51,156 bases of DNA, from contig CAAGKZ010000023.1 in the NCBI GenBank assembly GCA_900770665.1, forward strand, positions 1-51,156, given 5' to 3'. Below are positions 24,679-32,658 of this stretch, piece after piece. Numbering within the stretch: position 1 is the first letter of the stretch; each line of letters starts with the position of its first letter. Origin of the DNA: Bacteroidaceae bacterium (GTDB lineage: Bacteria; Bacteroidota; Bacteroidia; Bacteroidales; Bacteroidaceae). A program made the position numbers and the translations under genes. The notes beneath the pieces were generated by a model, which was given only the letters and a program-made list of their open reading frames with translations, did no database searches and was not told where the DNA came from.

Positions 24679-25698
24679 TTATTCAAGGACGGTCACCCAA
24701 CCATAAGGGTCGGCAACATCGCCATATTGTATTGCACGCAAGCGGGTGTAGAGTTCTGTGAGAACCGGACCCGGCTTGCCATCTTTTGAAATCACATACG
24801 ATATGCCTTTCTCCACATCGTCGATGCGGCCTATTGGCGACACTACCGCAGCCGTGCCGCATGCACCGGCCTCGTCGAAAGTGGCAAGTTCCTCCTCGGG
24901 AATCTGTCGTTGCTCCACTGTCATACCCATATCGGCAGCAAGACGCATAAGGCTGTTGTTTGTTATCGAAGGCAATATGGATGTTGATTTTGGAGTCACA
25001 TATGTATTGCCTTTTATGCCGATGAAGTTGGCTGCACCGCACTCATCGATGTATTTTTTCTCCTTGGCATCGAGATACATCTCACAAGCATATCCCTCGC
25101 CGTGAGCCTGACAACTCGCCTTCATTCCTGCCGCATAGTTGCCACCCACCTTAAAACGTCCGGTACCAAAAGGAGCTGCACGGTCATAGTGACGGTAAAT
25201 AACCACGTCGTTCACCGCAAAACCCTTCTTGAAATAAGGGCCTACAGGTGTTACGAATATCACAAAAAGATACTCACGTGATGGATTAACGCCCACCTGA
25301 GCACTTGTACCTATGAGCAACGGGCGTATGTAAAGCGATGCACCGCTCTCATAGGGTGGAACGAACTCCTTATTCAGTTCAACCACCTTTGTAACCATCT
25401 CGCGGAAAAGTTCTACACTAATCTGTGGCATAAGTATACCGTCACAGCTGCTTTGCAGACGCTCCGCATTGGCTTCGAGACGGAATATGCGTATCTTGCC
25501 ATCCTTACCGCGGAAAGCCTTTAGACCCTCAAAGGCGCTCTGACCATAGTGCAGGCAAGTGGCAGCCATGTGAATGTTTATGTTCTCATCGGCTGTTACC
25601 TCGACAGCACCCCAAGCACCATCCTTGTAATGGCAACGTACATTGCCATTTGTCTTTCTGTAGCCGAAACCGATATCAGACCAATTAATATTGTTCAT
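24679..25698 (-). CDS. ilvE: Branched-chain amino acid aminotransferase
   Basis: The 339-residue product is a fold-type IV PLP aminotransferase of the eukaryote-like, longer BCAT branch. It shows HYGQSAFEGLKAFR (50-63), ASLYIRPLLIGTSAQVGV, the PLP lysine K183 in GRFKVGGNYAAG, and YIDECGAANF, ending with ACGTAAVVSPIG. It transfers amino groups between 2-oxoglutarate and the keto acids of Leu, Ile and Val. Its promoter probably lies in the 110-bp gap to the phosphoesterase gene. Confidence 0.93.
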   Translation of the reverse strand: MNNINWSDIGFGYRKTNGNVRCHYKDGAWGAVEVTADENINIHMAATCLHYGQSAFEGLKAFRGKDGKIRIFRLEANAERLQSSCDGILMPQISVELFREMVTKVVELNKEFVPPYESGASLYIRPLLIGTSAQVGVNPSREYLFVIFVTPVGPYFKKGFAVNDVVIYRHYDRAAPFGTGRFKVGGNYAAGMKASCQAHGEGYACEMYLDAKEKKYIDECGAANFIGIKGNTYVTPKSTSILPSITNNSLMRLAADMGMTVEQRQIPEEELATFDEAGACGTAAVVSPIGRIDDVEKGISYVISKDGKPGPVLTELYTRLRAIQYGDVADPYGWVTVLE

Positions 25699-25725
25699 TT
25701 CTGTATTTTTTCTTTTTACGATTTG

Positions 25726-25733
25726 CGAAGATA
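25726..25733 (-). promoter_or_regulatory. Candidate -7 box of ilvE-trmB-Dabb
   Basis: TATCTTCG (25733-25726, minus) is a seven-of-eight match to TAnnTTTG, the same variant seen before metY. It lies 28 nt upstream of the ilvE start. No -33 element was recognised. Confidence 0.38.
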
Positions 25734-25808
25734 AATAAATTACCGCAGATGGGGAAGATTTCGGGGGAATAATATAGCACCGACAGCATAGTATTCCGCG
25801 GCAAAAAA

Positions 25809-26297
25809 TCAGGAGAGTTCTACAACCTCAAGGTCTTTTATCTCCTTGCCATCTATTGTAAGTTTCACAAGCGTGCGAACCGCATGCCATCCTTGCCGCC
25901 CTGCCGCACCGGGATTTACATGCAGGCAATCGATAGCCTTGTCGTACATAACCTTGAGAATATGTGAATGTCCGGCGACAAAAAGGTTAGGCCTTGATGC
26001 ATATAATTCCTTGCGTATTCCCGGGGAATAGTTCCCGGGGTAACCACCGATGTGAGTCATCATCACATTGCACTCCTCGACCTTGAAATGCAGTACATCA
26101 TCGAAACGCAGACTCAACTCACGCCCGTCGATATTGCCACAAACCGCACGTACCGGGCAGTGCTCCTCAAGGCGCTCTACAATCAACGGACTGCCAATGT
26201 CGCCGGCATGCCAAATCTCATCGCAATCGGCAAAATGCAACAGATATCTGTCGTCCCAGCAACTGTGCGTGTCGGAGAGGATTCCAATGCGTTTCAT
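25809..26297 (-). CDS. YfcE/MJ0936-type metallophosphoesterase
   Basis: From the ATG at 26297 the product has 162 residues; a TTG one codon upstream is the less likely start. Calcineurin-like motifs are complete: SDTHS, HAGDIGS, CGNIDG, THIGG, AGHSH and NPGAAG. The small size is typical of YfcE-type phosphodiesterases with two metal ions. The physiological substrate is unknown. The ATG overlaps the stop of the upstream kinase-like gene (ATGA), so the two are translationally coupled. Confidence 0.9.
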   Translation of the reverse strand: MKRIGILSDTHSCWDDRYLLHFADCDEIWHAGDIGSPLIVERLEEHCPVRAVCGNIDGRELSLRFDDVLHFKVEECNVMMTHIGGYPGNYSPGIRKELYASRPNLFVAGHSHILKVMYDKAIDCLHVNPGAAGRQGWHAVRTLVKLTIDGKEIKDLEVVELS

Positions 26298-26914
26298 CAA
26301 GCAAAGCGCTTTTCAATATATTGTTTGAGGAACTCCACCGTTCCATCAACACCCAGACGTGACAAGTTGACACAGAGGTCATAGCTGCTGGCCTCGCCCC
26401 AACGTGTTGTCGCATAATAATCGTGATATGAACGGCGTTTCTTGTCATTCTTCTCAATGAACTCGACAGCTGAATCACGCTCCAGACTCTCGGCACGCAT
26501 GATACGCTCTACACGGTCGTTATGGTCGGCGGTTAAAAAAATGCTGAACATTGCAGGATGGTCACGCAACACATACTCGGCACAACGTCCCACAATTATA
26601 CAGCTCTCGTTCTGCGCAATGTTGCGTATCGCCTCGCTCTGAATCTCGAACAGGCTGTCGTTATCAATGCAGCTGCTGCCTGAGAAATATTCAGACATTG
26701 AACCATGGATACTGAAGAAACCGCCGAACAGAGAGTTTGATTCGCTTTCATCGGCTCTTTCAAAAAGAGAGGCATCTATACCGCTTTCGCAGGCAGCAGC
26801 CTGCAACAGAGCCTTGTCATAGACCTTTACCCCCAATTCCGTGGCAAGTTTCTCTGCAATCTCTTTTCCGCCACAGCCAAGTTGGCGACCAATGGTAATT
26901 ACAAACTGTTTCAT
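26297..26914 (-). CDS. Cytidylate-kinase-like P-loop protein
   Basis: The 205-residue product has an N-terminal phosphate-binding segment TIGRQLGCGGKEIAEKLA (about 6-23) and a DKALL motif. Its middle reads CIIVGRCAEYVL, followed by IFLTADHNDRVERIM. This is the cytidylate-kinase-like family common in gut anaerobes, distinct from housekeeping Cmk. The substrate is not established. It starts 1 bp after the MATE gene and overlaps the phosphoesterase gene by 3 bp. Confidence 0.83.
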   Translation of the reverse strand: MKQFVITIGRQLGCGGKEIAEKLATELGVKVYDKALLQAAACESGIDASLFERADESESNSLFGGFFSIHGSMSEYFSGSSCIDNDSLFEIQSEAIRNIAQNESCIIVGRCAEYVLRDHPAMFSIFLTADHNDRVERIMRAESLERDSAVEFIEKNDKKRRSYHDYYATTRWGEASSYDLCVNLSRLGVDGTVEFLKQYIEKRFA

Positions 26915-26915
26915 A

Positions 26916-28304
26916 TCAAAGGTTGTTTATTTTTTCATGTTTCCACTCCTTGAACTGCAGCAAAAGTGTAATGACTGTAAGTATTGCCGCCACCATGTCC
27001 GATATCGGCATACTGTACCATACACCATTGACGCCATAATATCTTGGAAGGATAACAAGCAATGGAATAAGCATGAGCACCTGACGTGTAAGCGACAGGA
27101 ATATTGACCTGTTCACTTTGCCGATGCTTTGAAAGAAGTTGGTCGTGACAAGCTGGAAACCAATTACCGGCATAAACATGCACATCACCCTCATCGCCCA
27201 CGAAGCCTTTTCAATGAGCAGTGGGTCCGAATTGAAAATGCGCACCACATAACCGGGGAAACCTACACAAACGACAAAGCCCACAGTTGTGACCAGCGTC
27301 GCCCACATCATTGTCAGAAGAAGCGCCTTGCGCACTCTGTCGGGACGTTTTGCACCAAAATTATAGCTGACAATAGGCTGCATACCTTGAGTGAGACCGA
27401 GCACTATCATAACAAAGATAAACTGCACGCTGTTGGAGATACCATAAGCTGCCGCCGAAAGCGCCTTTTCTCCGTCGACACTATTGTCGCGCAATCCTTG
27501 GTTGATTATTATAACAACCATGCATGCCGCAGTATTGATGAGGAAGGGTGACATACCGATGCGCAGAATCTTCTTTACTATTTCGCCTTTCAGCGCGTAT
27601 ATTCCACGCTGCAGATGAACCAGTTCATTGGGATTGCTGAGTAGTTTTGTCTGCCATACAAGTGTTATGGCCTGCGCAAGTATTGTTGCAAGCGCTGCAC
27701 CTTGTATACCCATTCCAAAGACAAAGATGAATATCGGGGTGAGCACAGCATTCATAAGCACCGTCATAATCGTTGCTTTCATTGCCTGCTTTGGATGCCC
27801 CGACGAGCGCAATGCCGCATTTATACCGAAATAGAGATGCGTGATTATGTTTCCCAGCAGGATAATCACCATGTAGTCACGTGCATAGGGCAATGTATCG
27901 GCATCCGCACCGAAGAACAGCAATATTTCATCTATAAAAATGAATGATATGGTTGCAAAGAGTACTCCGACAACAATGTTCAGCGACACAAGATTGCCAA
28001 GAATGTTCTTTGCAGAATCATAGTCACGCTGCCCGAGTCTCACAGACAGGAGTGTTGCACCGCCCACGCCAATCATCGCACCGAAAGCCACCGAGAGATT
28101 CATAAACGGGAAAGTGCTTGTCAGGCCGGCAATCGCATTTATTCCCACATCGGGCATGTGACCGATAAAAGCACGGTCAATCAAGTTATATAATGAGGCT
28201 GCTATCTGTGCAATGATAGCCGGGATGGCATATTGCATAAGCAGTTTGCCGACCTTTTCCGTACCGAGTTCTGTGGGGACTTTTTTTACTGTTGTATCGC
28301 TCAT
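26916..28304 (-). CDS. MATE-family multidrug/cation antiporter
   Basis: With the ATG at 28304 (MSDTTVKKVP) the product has 462 residues and about twelve membrane helices in two related halves. An upstream in-frame start at 28388 would add an unlikely Cys/Phe-rich leader. MATE marks are LYNLIDRAFIGHMPDVGINAIAGL near the start and QGMQPIVSYNFGAKRPDRVRKALL in the second half. It should export drugs or organic cations in exchange for Na+ or H+; the substrate is unknown. The cytidylate-kinase-like gene follows after 1 bp. Confidence 0.9.
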   Translation of the reverse strand: MSDTTVKKVPTELGTEKVGKLLMQYAIPAIIAQIAASLYNLIDRAFIGHMPDVGINAIAGLTSTFPFMNLSVAFGAMIGVGGATLLSVRLGQRDYDSAKNILGNLVSLNIVVGVLFATISFIFIDEILLFFGADADTLPYARDYMVIILLGNIITHLYFGINAALRSSGHPKQAMKATIMTVLMNAVLTPIFIFVFGMGIQGAALATILAQAITLVWQTKLLSNPNELVHLQRGIYALKGEIVKKILRIGMSPFLINTAACMVVIIINQGLRDNSVDGEKALSAAAYGISNSVQFIFVMIVLGLTQGMQPIVSYNFGAKRPDRVRKALLLTMMWATLVTTVGFVVCVGFPGYVVRIFNSDPLLIEKASWAMRVMCMFMPVIGFQLVTTNFFQSIGKVNRSIFLSLTRQVLMLIPLLVILPRYYGVNGVWYSMPISDMVAAILTVITLLLQFKEWKHEKINNL

Positions 28305-28343
28305 AAAAATTGTAAATATCGTGCTGTGGCAACAAAAAAAATA

Positions 28344-28351
28344 TACCTTTG
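28344..28351 (+). promoter_or_regulatory. Candidate -7 box of mnmA-xseA-xseB-pgeF
   Basis: TACCTTTG is an exact TAnnTTTG match, 98 nt before the mnmA ATG. It faces the MATE promoter at 28386-28414, so the two transcripts would overlap by roughly 20 nt. Confidence 0.42.
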
Positions 28352-28385
28352 TATATGTAATGCACCACATTATGCTAATGTATTG

Positions 28386-28414
28386 CAAAAATAGTCATTT
28401 TTTTTGACAGCAAA
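28386..28414 (-). promoter_or_regulatory. Predicted promoter of the MATE operon
   Basis: TATTTTTG (28393-28386, minus) is an exact TAnnTTTG box with TTTG (28414-28411) 17 nt upstream. It gives a leader of about 75 nt before the ATG at 28304, which supports the shorter MATE start. Confidence 0.55.
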
Positions 28415-28449
28415 GGGAGCATTATGCAAAATTATCTAACAACGGGAAT

Positions 28450-29538
28450 ATGTTTGAAGAGAAGAGTGTACTTGTGGGAATGAGCGGCGGAATAGACAGC
28501 ACCGCAGTATGCAGTATGCTGCTTGAGCAGGGATACAGAGTGGAAGGGCTCACTCTGGTGACATGCGACAGCGGCTTGCGAGCTGCAGAAGAGGCTGCAG
28601 CTCTGGCCGCACGGCTTGGCATACCGCACCACATTGCCGATGTGCGGAGCGAGTTCCGAAAACTTGTCATAGAACCATTCATCGATGAATACATCAGCGG
28701 CAGGACACCCAACCCATGCGTAAACTGCAACCCCACTGTCAAGTTCCGTCTGCTCTGCGAGTGGGCCGACAAACTGGGATGCAGCAGAATTGCCACAGGA
28801 CATTACGTAAAGATAGAAGAGAGTATCGGCAGTGACGGCACTCCCAAATACTATATTGTTACCGGTGATGACGACCGCAAGGACCAGAGCTATTTTCTGT
28901 GGCGGCTGACACAGCAGCAGCTGGCGCGCACCCTGTTCCCGCTTGGAGGGTGGGAAAAGCCCCGGGTACTTGATTACCTGAAGGAGCATGGTCTGCAAAG
29001 TGCTGCAAAGGATGGTGAAAGCATGGAGGTTTGCTTCATCCCGGGTGACTACCGCGATTTTCTGCGCGCAAACGTGCCCGACATTGACAACCGCTTTGGC
29101 GGAGGCTCATTTGTCGACAGCGAAGGGCGCACACTTGGCAAGCACTGCGGACACCCGTTCTACACTGTGGGGCAACGCAAAGGACTTGGCATAGCGCTTG
29201 GTTACCCGGCATACGTTTTGAAGATAAATGCCGCAAAAAATACCGTAATGCTTGGACGCGAGGAGCAGTTGCTTACACAATACATGTTAATTGAGCAACC
29301 TGTGTGGGTAGATAAAATACCCGACAACATTTGCGTGAGAATAAGATACCGCAGCCACCCCATTGCATGTGATGCACCTGTGGCAACAGGTGACGGACGT
29401 TGGCTGGTACGACTGCACAATGCCGTACAGGCCATAACACCTGGACAATCGGCTGTGTTCTACAATGAAAACGCAGTTGTTGGCGGCGCATTCATTGCCG
29501 ACCAGCGAGGAATAAACCAATGGATTCCAAAAGAATGA
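28450..29538 (+). CDS. mnmA: tRNA-uridine 2-sulfurtransferase
   Basis: The 362-residue product has the PP-loop VLVGMSGGIDSTAVCSMLL (about 7-25) and the first catalytic cysteine in RTPNPCVNCNPTVKFR. The second cysteine lies in MEVCFIPGDYRDFL. The tRNA-interacting region is GQRKGLGIALGYPAYVL. It puts the 2-thio group on U34 of Lys, Glu and Gln tRNAs. It heads an operon with xseA, xseB and pgeF; its TGA overlaps the preferred xseA ATG by 4 bp. Confidence 0.93.
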   Translation: MFEEKSVLVGMSGGIDSTAVCSMLLEQGYRVEGLTLVTCDSGLRAAEEAAALAARLGIPHHIADVRSEFRKLVIEPFIDEYISGRTPNPCVNCNPTVKFRLLCEWADKLGCSRIATGHYVKIEESIGSDGTPKYYIVTGDDDRKDQSYFLWRLTQQQLARTLFPLGGWEKPRVLDYLKEHGLQSAAKDGESMEVCFIPGDYRDFLRANVPDIDNRFGGGSFVDSEGRTLGKHCGHPFYTVGQRKGLGIALGYPAYVLKINAAKNTVMLGREEQLLTQYMLIEQPVWVDKIPDNICVRIRYRSHPIACDAPVATGDGRWLVRLHNAVQAITPGQSAVFYNENAVVGGAFIADQRGINQWIPKE

Positions 29539-30713
29539 TAAACAGCATTGAAACACCACTTACACTATATTCGCTCAACAACCTTGTGCGCAATGCAATA
29601 TCCGACGCATTGCCATCACGTTATTGGGTCACAGGTGAGCTTAGTGAAGTACGCGAAACAGCCGTGGGACACTGCTACATTGAGCTTGTGCAACGCGACG
29701 AAAAGACACAGGAGACGGTTGCCAAGGCGCGCGGCACAGTGTGGGCTCGCATATACTCCCTGCTGCGCCCCTACTTCCTTGAGCAGACAGGACAACCGTT
29801 CGCTGCGGGACTGAAGGTGTTGTTGCAGGTAACAGTGAGCTTTCACGAACTGTACGGCTACACGCTCGATGTATGCGACATTGAACCGGCCTACACCATT
29901 GGCGACATTGCGCGCCAACGCCAACTGATAATAAAGCGCTTGACCGATGAAGGCGTGATAGGACTGAACAAAGAGCTTGAACTACCCTTGTTGCCACAAC
30001 GCATAGCCGTGATATCCTCGGCCACCGCTGCCGGATATGGCGATTTCTGCGACCAGCTGATAAATAACCGCTACGGTTTTGTATTCTACCCCCGACTGTT
30101 CCCTGCCCCGATGCAGGGCAACGGCGCCGAGGAGGGAATAATTGCCGCGCTTGACTGCATAGCCCGGGAGGTTGACAACTGGGATGCTGTAGTGATAATA
30201 CGCGGCGGAGGAGCGACAAGCGAGCTTGGTTGCTTTGACACATACGACCTTGCAAACAACTGCGCACAGTTCCCATTGCCTATAATAACAGGTATTGGCC
30301 ACTTGCGCGATGAGAGCATACTCGACATTGTTGCACACACAAGCGCCAAAACACCGACTGCGGTAGCAGAATTCCTTATACACTCAATGCTCAACAATGA
30401 GAGCATGCTATGCGAATTCCAGAACAGCATTGCCACTGCAGTTGCCCGACGTCTTGAAAATGAAAAAAGACGAATAGAGACAGCTGTCGGACAAATGCCG
30501 GTGTACACAGCACTGTATATGCAGGCACAACGCCACAGGCTCGACCTTTTCCAACGCAGCATAGATGCCGCATCGCCAGAGCACATTCTCTCATTGGGAT
30601 ACAGCATTACTCGCCTCAACGGTAAGGCCGTGCGCGATGCAAGCACGCTGAAACCGGGCGATGAAGTTGAGACAACCGTTGCAGGCGGAACATTCACAAG
30701 TGTAATAAAATAA
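29535..30713 (+). CDS. xseA: Exodeoxyribonuclease VII large subunit
   Basis: From the ATG at 29535 the product has 392 residues; an in-frame ATG at 29520 would give 397. The 29535 start is preferred because it forms an ATGA overlap with mnmA and gives the family N-terminus LTLYSLNNLVRNAI. An OB-fold domain (YWVTGELSEVR, GHCYIELV) leads to the catalytic part with RIAVISSATAAGYGDF, VVIIRGGGATSELGCFD and GIGHLRDESILDIVAH. With XseB it degrades single-stranded DNA. The C-terminal helical region (about 290-350) is short for the family. Confidence 0.92.
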   Translation: MINSIETPLTLYSLNNLVRNAISDALPSRYWVTGELSEVRETAVGHCYIELVQRDEKTQETVAKARGTVWARIYSLLRPYFLEQTGQPFAAGLKVLLQVTVSFHELYGYTLDVCDIEPAYTIGDIARQRQLIIKRLTDEGVIGLNKELELPLLPQRIAVISSATAAGYGDFCDQLINNRYGFVFYPRLFPAPMQGNGAEEGIIAALDCIAREVDNWDAVVIIRGGGATSELGCFDTYDLANNCAQFPLPIITGIGHLRDESILDIVAHTSAKTPTAVAEFLIHSMLNNESMLCEFQNSIATAVARRLENEKRRIETAVGQMPVYTALYMQAQRHRLDLFQRSIDAASPEHILSLGYSITRLNGKAVRDASTLKPGDEVETTVAGGTFTSVIK

Positions 30714-30724
30714 GTATACCGTTT

Positions 30725-30770
30725 GTCATTCTGGGCAACGCGAAGAATCTGAATATTATATAGAGATTCC
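30725..30770 (+). repeat. Truncated REP-like palindromic repeat
   Basis: GTCATTCTGGGCAACGCGAAGAATCT (30725-30750) is the 5' arm of a repeat type I recognise from many bacterial intergenic regions. The inner GAATCT (30745-30750) pairs with AGATTC (30764-30769). The expected distal arm ending in CAGAATGAC is absent, so the copy is truncated. It lies in the 83-bp gap between xseA and xseB. Confidence 0.6.
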
Positions 30771-30796
30771 TTGAATAGAAACAAAATTCAAACAAT

Positions 30797-30991
30797 ATGG
30801 AAAATATTACATACAACGAGGCCATGATGCGCCTTGACGAGATAACAACCAAGATACAGGGTGGCAAAGTGGACATTGATGAACTTGCCGGCCTGCTGAA
30901 GGAGGCGCAGGAACTCGTAAAATTCTGCCGTGAGAAGCTATACAAGGTAGACGAAGATATAAAGGCACTCCTCGAAGACGAAGAAAGGTAA
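30797..30991 (+). CDS. xseB: Exodeoxyribonuclease VII small subunit
   Basis: The 64-residue product shows the XseB helical-hairpin pattern: YNEAMMRLDEITTKIQGGKVDIDELAGLLKEA, then CREKLYKVDEDIKALL, both written here as separate segments of one short protein. Several copies of XseB wrap the XseA helical arm in the holoenzyme. It follows xseA after an 83-bp gap containing the REP-like repeat and precedes pgeF by 4 bp. Confidence 0.92.
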   Translation: MENITYNEAMMRLDEITTKIQGGKVDIDELAGLLKEAQELVKFCREKLYKVDEDIKALLEDEER

Positions 30992-30995
30992 AACA

Positions 30996-31781
30996 ATGGC
31001 AAAGCTGCTCGAATACAGCACAAGAGAGGCGGTGATGGCTTTCTCGACATATCGCGGAGAGGGCACAGGTTCTTATGGTGGGTTCAACATCACCCATTAT
31101 TGCGGCGACACGGCACTCCACGTGGAGCAATGCCGGGAGGAACTTTGCAGAGAATTAGGAATAGACGACAACCACCTTATTCTGCCAAGACAGACACACG
31201 GAGACAAGGTTATTGCCATTGACAGCACATTTATGCAGCTGGACAAAGCCCGACAGGCCGATGTTCTGATGGGAGTGGATGCTGTAATCACCGACCTGGA
31301 ACAAACATGTATTGGGGTTTCGACAGCAGACTGCATACCGGTGTTGCTACATGACACAAAACGTGACGTAATAGCAGCCATACATGCAGGTTGGCGCGGC
31401 ACTGTTGCCATGATTGTATGCAAAGCCATCGACAAGATGAAGAGAGTATACGGAAGTTGCGCCGAAGATATGAATGCCATTATTGGGCCGGGCATATCAC
31501 TTGACGCCTTTGAGGTTGGTGACGAGGTGTACAATGAGTTCGCCACAGCCGGGTTCCCCATGGAGAGCATTGCACGGCGCTATCCAACCACAAATGGCGG
31601 GATGAAATGGCACATTGACCTTTGGGAAGCCAACAGGTTACAGCTGATGGAATGCGGCATAGATGAAAAGAGTATCAAGGTTGCCGGCATCTGCACCTAC
31701 AAGAACCACGCAGAGTTCTTCTCGGCACGCCGACTCGGCATAAATTCAGGAAGAATATTCAATGGAATAATGTTGCTTTAA
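30996..31781 (+). CDS. pgeF: Peptidoglycan editing factor PgeF (laccase-domain/YfiH family)
   Basis: The 261-residue product has the metal-site and core motifs of the family: PRQTHGDKVI (histidine), CIGVSTADCIPVLL (cysteine) and IAAIHAGWRGTV (histidine). Later motifs are IGPGISLDAFEVGDEV and HIDLWEANRLQL. Family proteins were once called polyphenol oxidases; YfiH/PgeF is now linked to removing wrongly built cytosolic peptidoglycan precursors and to purine nucleoside phosphorolysis. It ends the mnmA operon. Its stop codon lies in the loop of a perfect hairpin shared with the convergent lipoprotein gene. Confidence 0.9.
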   Translation: MAKLLEYSTREAVMAFSTYRGEGTGSYGGFNITHYCGDTALHVEQCREELCRELGIDDNHLILPRQTHGDKVIAIDSTFMQLDKARQADVLMGVDAVITDLEQTCIGVSTADCIPVLLHDTKRDVIAAIHAGWRGTVAMIVCKAIDKMKRVYGSCAEDMNAIIGPGISLDAFEVGDEVYNEFATAGFPMESIARRYPTTNGGMKWHIDLWEANRLQLMECGIDEKSIKVAGICTYKNHAEFFSARRLGINSGRIFNGIMLL

Positions 31782-31794
31782 GGCAACATTATTC
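31765..31794. terminator. Hairpin spanning the stop codons of two convergent genes
   Basis: GAATAATGTTGC (31765-31776) pairs with GCAACATTATTC (31783-31794) around a TTTAAG loop: 12 perfect pairs. The pgeF stop TAA sits in the loop, and the stop of the lipoprotein gene (31789-31791) sits in the right arm. There is no U-tract on either strand, so true terminator activity is uncertain. Confidence 0.55.
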
Positions 31795-32205
31795 AGTATC
31801 GTTGCCACCGACCAAAGTAAACGGCAGGCTCCACCTTACCCACGCTGTATCACACGTTGCATTCAAGGAATCGCCATAGACCACCATATTCAGTTGTGGG
31901 TCAAAAAGCGCATAATCGAGAACATACTGCACAGAATCAAGCTCAAACGAAAAGTCATAGAAAGGAAATTCTCCGCGACGGGTATAATACTCGCCGGTAG
32001 CGAGCAACCTACCACTTGTCTTGGACAACAGTTGAGCATCATAGGACGACACGAGCCTAAGACATAGTACATCGCCTTTGTAGGGAGAATGCCATTCATA
32101 GCCTTTATAAGGCGCAAATTCATACTCACCACCTTCGCTGCAAGAGAAGGAGAACATTGCAACAGCAGCAGTCAAAGCTGCCATTCTCAGAAATTTCTTT
32201 ATCAT
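31789..32205 (-). CDS. Small lipoprotein of unknown function
   Basis: The 138-residue product starts with a lipoprotein signal (MIKKFLRMAALTAAVAMFSFSC, C22). The mature part is aromatic-rich and probably beta-structured (YEFAPYKGYEWHSPYKGD, LRLVSSYDAQLL, GEFPFYDFSFELDSVQYVLDY). It ends in a segment WVRWSLPFTLVGGN. I do not recognise a family. It is transcribed alone, convergent with pgeF. An exact TAnnTTTG box at 32315-32308 (minus) could drive it. Confidence 0.7.
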   Translation of the reverse strand: MIKKFLRMAALTAAVAMFSFSCSEGGEYEFAPYKGYEWHSPYKGDVLCLRLVSSYDAQLLSKTSGRLLATGEYYTRRGEFPFYDFSFELDSVQYVLDYALFDPQLNMVVYGDSLNATCDTAWVRWSLPFTLVGGNDTE

Positions 32206-32295
32206 AGCAATATATTATTGAGGTGTGTTACATGTATCTCACGTAGCCATATTATATAGAACAAACCAAATCCTATATTGTTTGCACAAGGACAT

Positions 32296-32443
32296 AAAAA
32301 ACACGGACAAAACTAAATATCCGGTATTCTGAGGCCTTAGGAAACCCTGTGACAACGAATATAAGTCAAGCCCGTGTTATAGAAACACGAGCATCAACCT
32401 TACGTTTCTTGTCACAAATGAAAGTTCCTAAGTTTCAGAATAC
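32296..32443 (-). ncRNA. 6S RNA-like structured RNA (candidate)
   Basis: Four paired blocks separated by bulges make one long rod: GTATTCTGA 32324-32332 with 32435-32443 (9 bp), 32336-32343 with 32425-32432 (8 bp), and 32348-32355 with 32409-32416 (8 bp). A large two-sided bubble of about 17-19 nt follows, then an apical stem 32373-32378 with 32384-32389. Closing stem, central bubble and apical stem is 6S RNA architecture. On the minus strand the 3' side of the bubble carries TATATTCG (32363-32356), one mismatch from the -7 box, placed where 6S mimics the promoter. A minus-strand T6 run at 32301-32296 after a weak CGGA/TCCG stem may end it. The plus strand is possible too (TACGTTTC in its bubble). 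The 5' end is unknown. Confidence 0.5.
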
Positions 32444-32548
32444 AAGCAGTAAAGCCAACGCTTTCTCAATATGTTAAAAATAATGCGCAAAACGCGCCCT
32501 TACACCATAGGCAGTTCGTTTATATATTGTAGTTACTATTTTCTGCTG

Positions 32549-32556
32549 CAAAAATA
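32549..32556 (-). promoter_or_regulatory. Candidate -7 box upstream of the 6S-like RNA
   Basis: TATTTTTG (32556-32549, minus) matches TAnnTTTG exactly. It lies about 100 nt upstream of the hairpin core on the minus strand and downstream of the nqr terminator, so it could start the RNA with a leader. No clear -33 element at standard spacing. Confidence 0.35.
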
Positions 32557-32590
32557 GAAAATATTAATTACAATCATATAGATAGTATAT

Positions 32591-32628
32591 AAAAACATTG
32601 AATGGCGGCCAATAATTGACCGCCATTC
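32591..32628 (-). terminator. Terminator of the nqr operon
   Basis: On the minus strand GAATGGCGG (32628-32620) pairs with CCGCCATTC (32608-32600), and an inner CAAT/ATTG block adds to the stem. A T5 run follows at 32595-32591. It lies 31 bp after the nqrF stop. Confidence 0.8.
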
Positions 32629-32658
32629 ACTTCCAAAAAGGAATTATCCTTTTATGTA

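Larger units (their letters stand above)
32206..32658. other. Intergenic region with hairpin RNA and nqr terminator
   Basis: No protein gene is seen in these 453 bp. The region holds a 120-nt multi-segment hairpin (32324-32443) and the nqr operon terminator (32591-32628). Two exact minus-strand TAnnTTTG boxes lie at 32556-32549 and 32315-32308. A GCGC-AAAA-CGCGC mini hairpin stands near 32483-32497. Confidence 0.7.

Noticed and set aside
28305..28388. Extended N-terminus of the MATE protein starting at 28388.
   Set aside because: The extra residues are a Cys/Phe/Ile-rich non-family leader, and the predicted promoter lies within or at that extension.
30086..30784. Minus-strand open frame crossing the end of xseA and the intergenic repeat.
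   Set aside because: Its start comes from the REP-like repeat read backwards, a common source of false genes, and the rest is antisense to xseA.
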